Program-made: the position numbers and the translations under genes | Notes under the pieces: model-generated | The model's input: only the letters and a program-made list of their open reading frames with translations | Databases searched by the model: none | What the model was told of the DNA's origin: nothing | Assembly (NCBI RefSeq): GCF_010015445.1 | Contig: NC_053116.1 | Location: forward strand, 10,316,085 to 10,380,084 | Origin: Perca fluviatilis | Lineage: Eukaryota > Chordata > Actinopteri > Perciformes > Percidae | Direction of reading: 5' to 3' | DNA length: 64,000 bases | Shown: positions 62,592 to 64,000 of the stretch, piece after piece | How positions within the stretch are numbered: position 1 is the stretch's first letter | Layout: the number at the start of each line of letters is the position of its first letter

Positions 62592-63173
62592 CCTTCAGAT
62601 CATGGGGCAGGGCAGGCTCTCTTGCCCCAGGATCAGAGAGAATTCATGAGTTTCATCCAGTCTTGGATTGAATCTGTATCCATGAGCTCTAACAAATGTG
62701 TTTAATGTTTCCTCGTAAAACATTTGCAAACATTTTTTAAATCCTGCATTGTTTACGTCCATGTTAACTATAGCTTGCAGTCCTTGTCTTCAGTGCCTTT
62801 TTATTGGCGCATTGCTGCATGTCTTGTACCAGTAGATCATTGATCATTGTAGACCTGCAGATCATCCACCTGTAGATCATTAGTGTGAAACCATTGGCAG
62901 GGTTGTGCACCGCATCACCTGCGCGCACCAGGAATTCTCAACTGCACACAGACAAACCAAAAGTGGACCCACTCATAAAAGAAACCGCTCCACTAGAGGT
63001 TGAGAACTCCACAGGGATCCTTTCATTTATATTCCCTGCAGTAACTGCATTTACTTTGATAGATGTGTGTTACTGAAAATGAGAAGACTCCAGAGTCTTT
63101 CTTCGACTTTGTTAGGGTTGTCTTCACCATCAACAATCTGCGGCATCTCCGTAGCCGTTCTAGCCCCGACATG
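62592..63173. other. Intronic, no gene recognised
   Basis: A TAGATCAT triplet repeat near 62835-62882 is the only structure noted. Confidence 0.4.
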
Positions 63174-63175
63174 TA

Positions 63176-63877
63176 CCGTATTTTCCGGACTATAAGTCGC
63201 ATCAGTCAAAAAATGTGTCATGAAGAGGAAAAAAAACATATATAAATTGCACCGGAATATAAATCGGAATAAATTTTTTTTTATTCATCTGTCAATTACA
63301 CAATAGCACACAGAACAACAGGCTGAATACGGTAGGTGTCCGTTATGTTAACGTAACACATTAACAGTTATTCAACTATACAATAGCACACAGAACAACT
63401 AGCTACCAGGGCGTGGAGCATGGATGTATTAAAAGGCGTGGAGACGAAACTGCACCGTTGACAAGCCCCTCCCAACTCGTTCCTCCAGCTCTGGCCATCT
63501 CGCTTTCAGCCCGCGATTAGCCGATAAGCTTTCTTTGTTTTCTTCATTGCAGTAAGAGTCACCTTTTCGGCAGTCCCTCACAAGTTTCTCCTTCATTTCA
63601 AACTTTCTTTCTGCTGCTCGATTACCGTTTTCGGCTGCCTATTTTACTACCTGCAGTTTGTTATCTCTTTTCTTTCTCAGTTGTCTTTAGGAGCAGCATT
63701 CTAGTTGTCACAAGCCTAGAGCGCCCTCTCGCGGCTGTAGACGGTAATGTTTTCAGTATGAATTAACATGTAAAAACATGTTAAATTATATATATTTTGA
63801 TAAGTCGCACCTGACTATAAGTCGCAGGACCAGCCAAAGTAGGAAAAAAAAGTGCGACTTACAGTCCTACAATACGG
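63176..63877. mobile_element. MITE with CCGTATTTTCCGGACTATAAG ends, TA-flanked
   Basis: Left CCGTATTTTCCGGACTATAA, right GACTTACAGTCC...AATACGG; TA on both sides (63174-63175, 63878-63879). ATAAGTCGCA occurs at both ends. Likely a Tc1/mariner-type non-autonomous element. Confidence 0.75.
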
Positions 63878-64000
63878 TAGTCCTTATTTTTGAGGAGCCG
63901 CACATCGGCTATGGCGTAGCTACGGCGGCTGGGTACACAGGCTCTGTAGCTATGGAGTAACTCCTTAATGCACAACTGTATGTGCAGCTTGATGTATTGC

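Overview
The window looks like nuclear DNA of a ray-finned fish, most likely a percomorph teleost. The basis is the very dense (GT)n arrays, tRNA-derived SINEs, many short hAT-type and TTAA-flanked non-autonomous DNA transposons with teleost-typical termini, a 1.6 kb Tc1 element, L2/Maui-like LINE pieces, and a vertebrate multi-exon gene structure. There is no prokaryotic operon logic, no CRISPR array, no rRNA gene and no free-standing tRNA gene that I can see. Nearly all ATG-initiated open frames of 60-120 codons are chance frames in repeats or introns.

Only one functional coding exon is convincing: the first coding exon of magi3 (MAGUK scaffold with inverted domain order) at 11090-11396, + strand, ending at a GT donor. 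No other MAGI3 exon was found, so everything from 11397 to the right edge reads as the 5' part of a very large first intron. The putative promoter and 5' UTR lie at about 9.9-11.09 kb.

Left of magi3, on the opposite strand (head to head), are the exons of a STYK1-like membrane kinase, from about 8955 down to 4154. They comprise a transmembrane exon, a juxtamembrane exon, a piece of the N-lobe/hinge, a helix-E exon, the HGD catalytic-loop/APE exon, a 41-bp DVWSFG exon and a PPYPE exon. Several junctions keep phase and canonical splice sites. The catalytic exons carry two in-frame stops, a +1 frameshift and a 448-bp TTAA-flanked element inserted in the catalytic loop. The ATP-binding exon and the terminal exon were not found. 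I read it as a decayed gene, possibly a recent pseudogene.

The rest is a record of transposition. It contains hAT-type MITEs with 8-bp target duplications, several nested in one another; three copies of one 'AAGTA' hAT MITE family; a 650-bp inverted pair bracketing the kinase C-terminal exons; minisatellites (46, 34 and 42 bp units) grown inside repeats; a Tc1 element with a broken transposase inserted in a TATC microsatellite; the 3' end of an L2-like LINE; four tRNA-SINEs; and a RecQ-helicase-like fragment. A 127-base pure G run at 41310-41436 in a G/C-only context is probably a sequence or assembly artefact. I found no evidence for a new multi-gene system. The most informative locus is the decaying STYK1-like kinase beside magi3.
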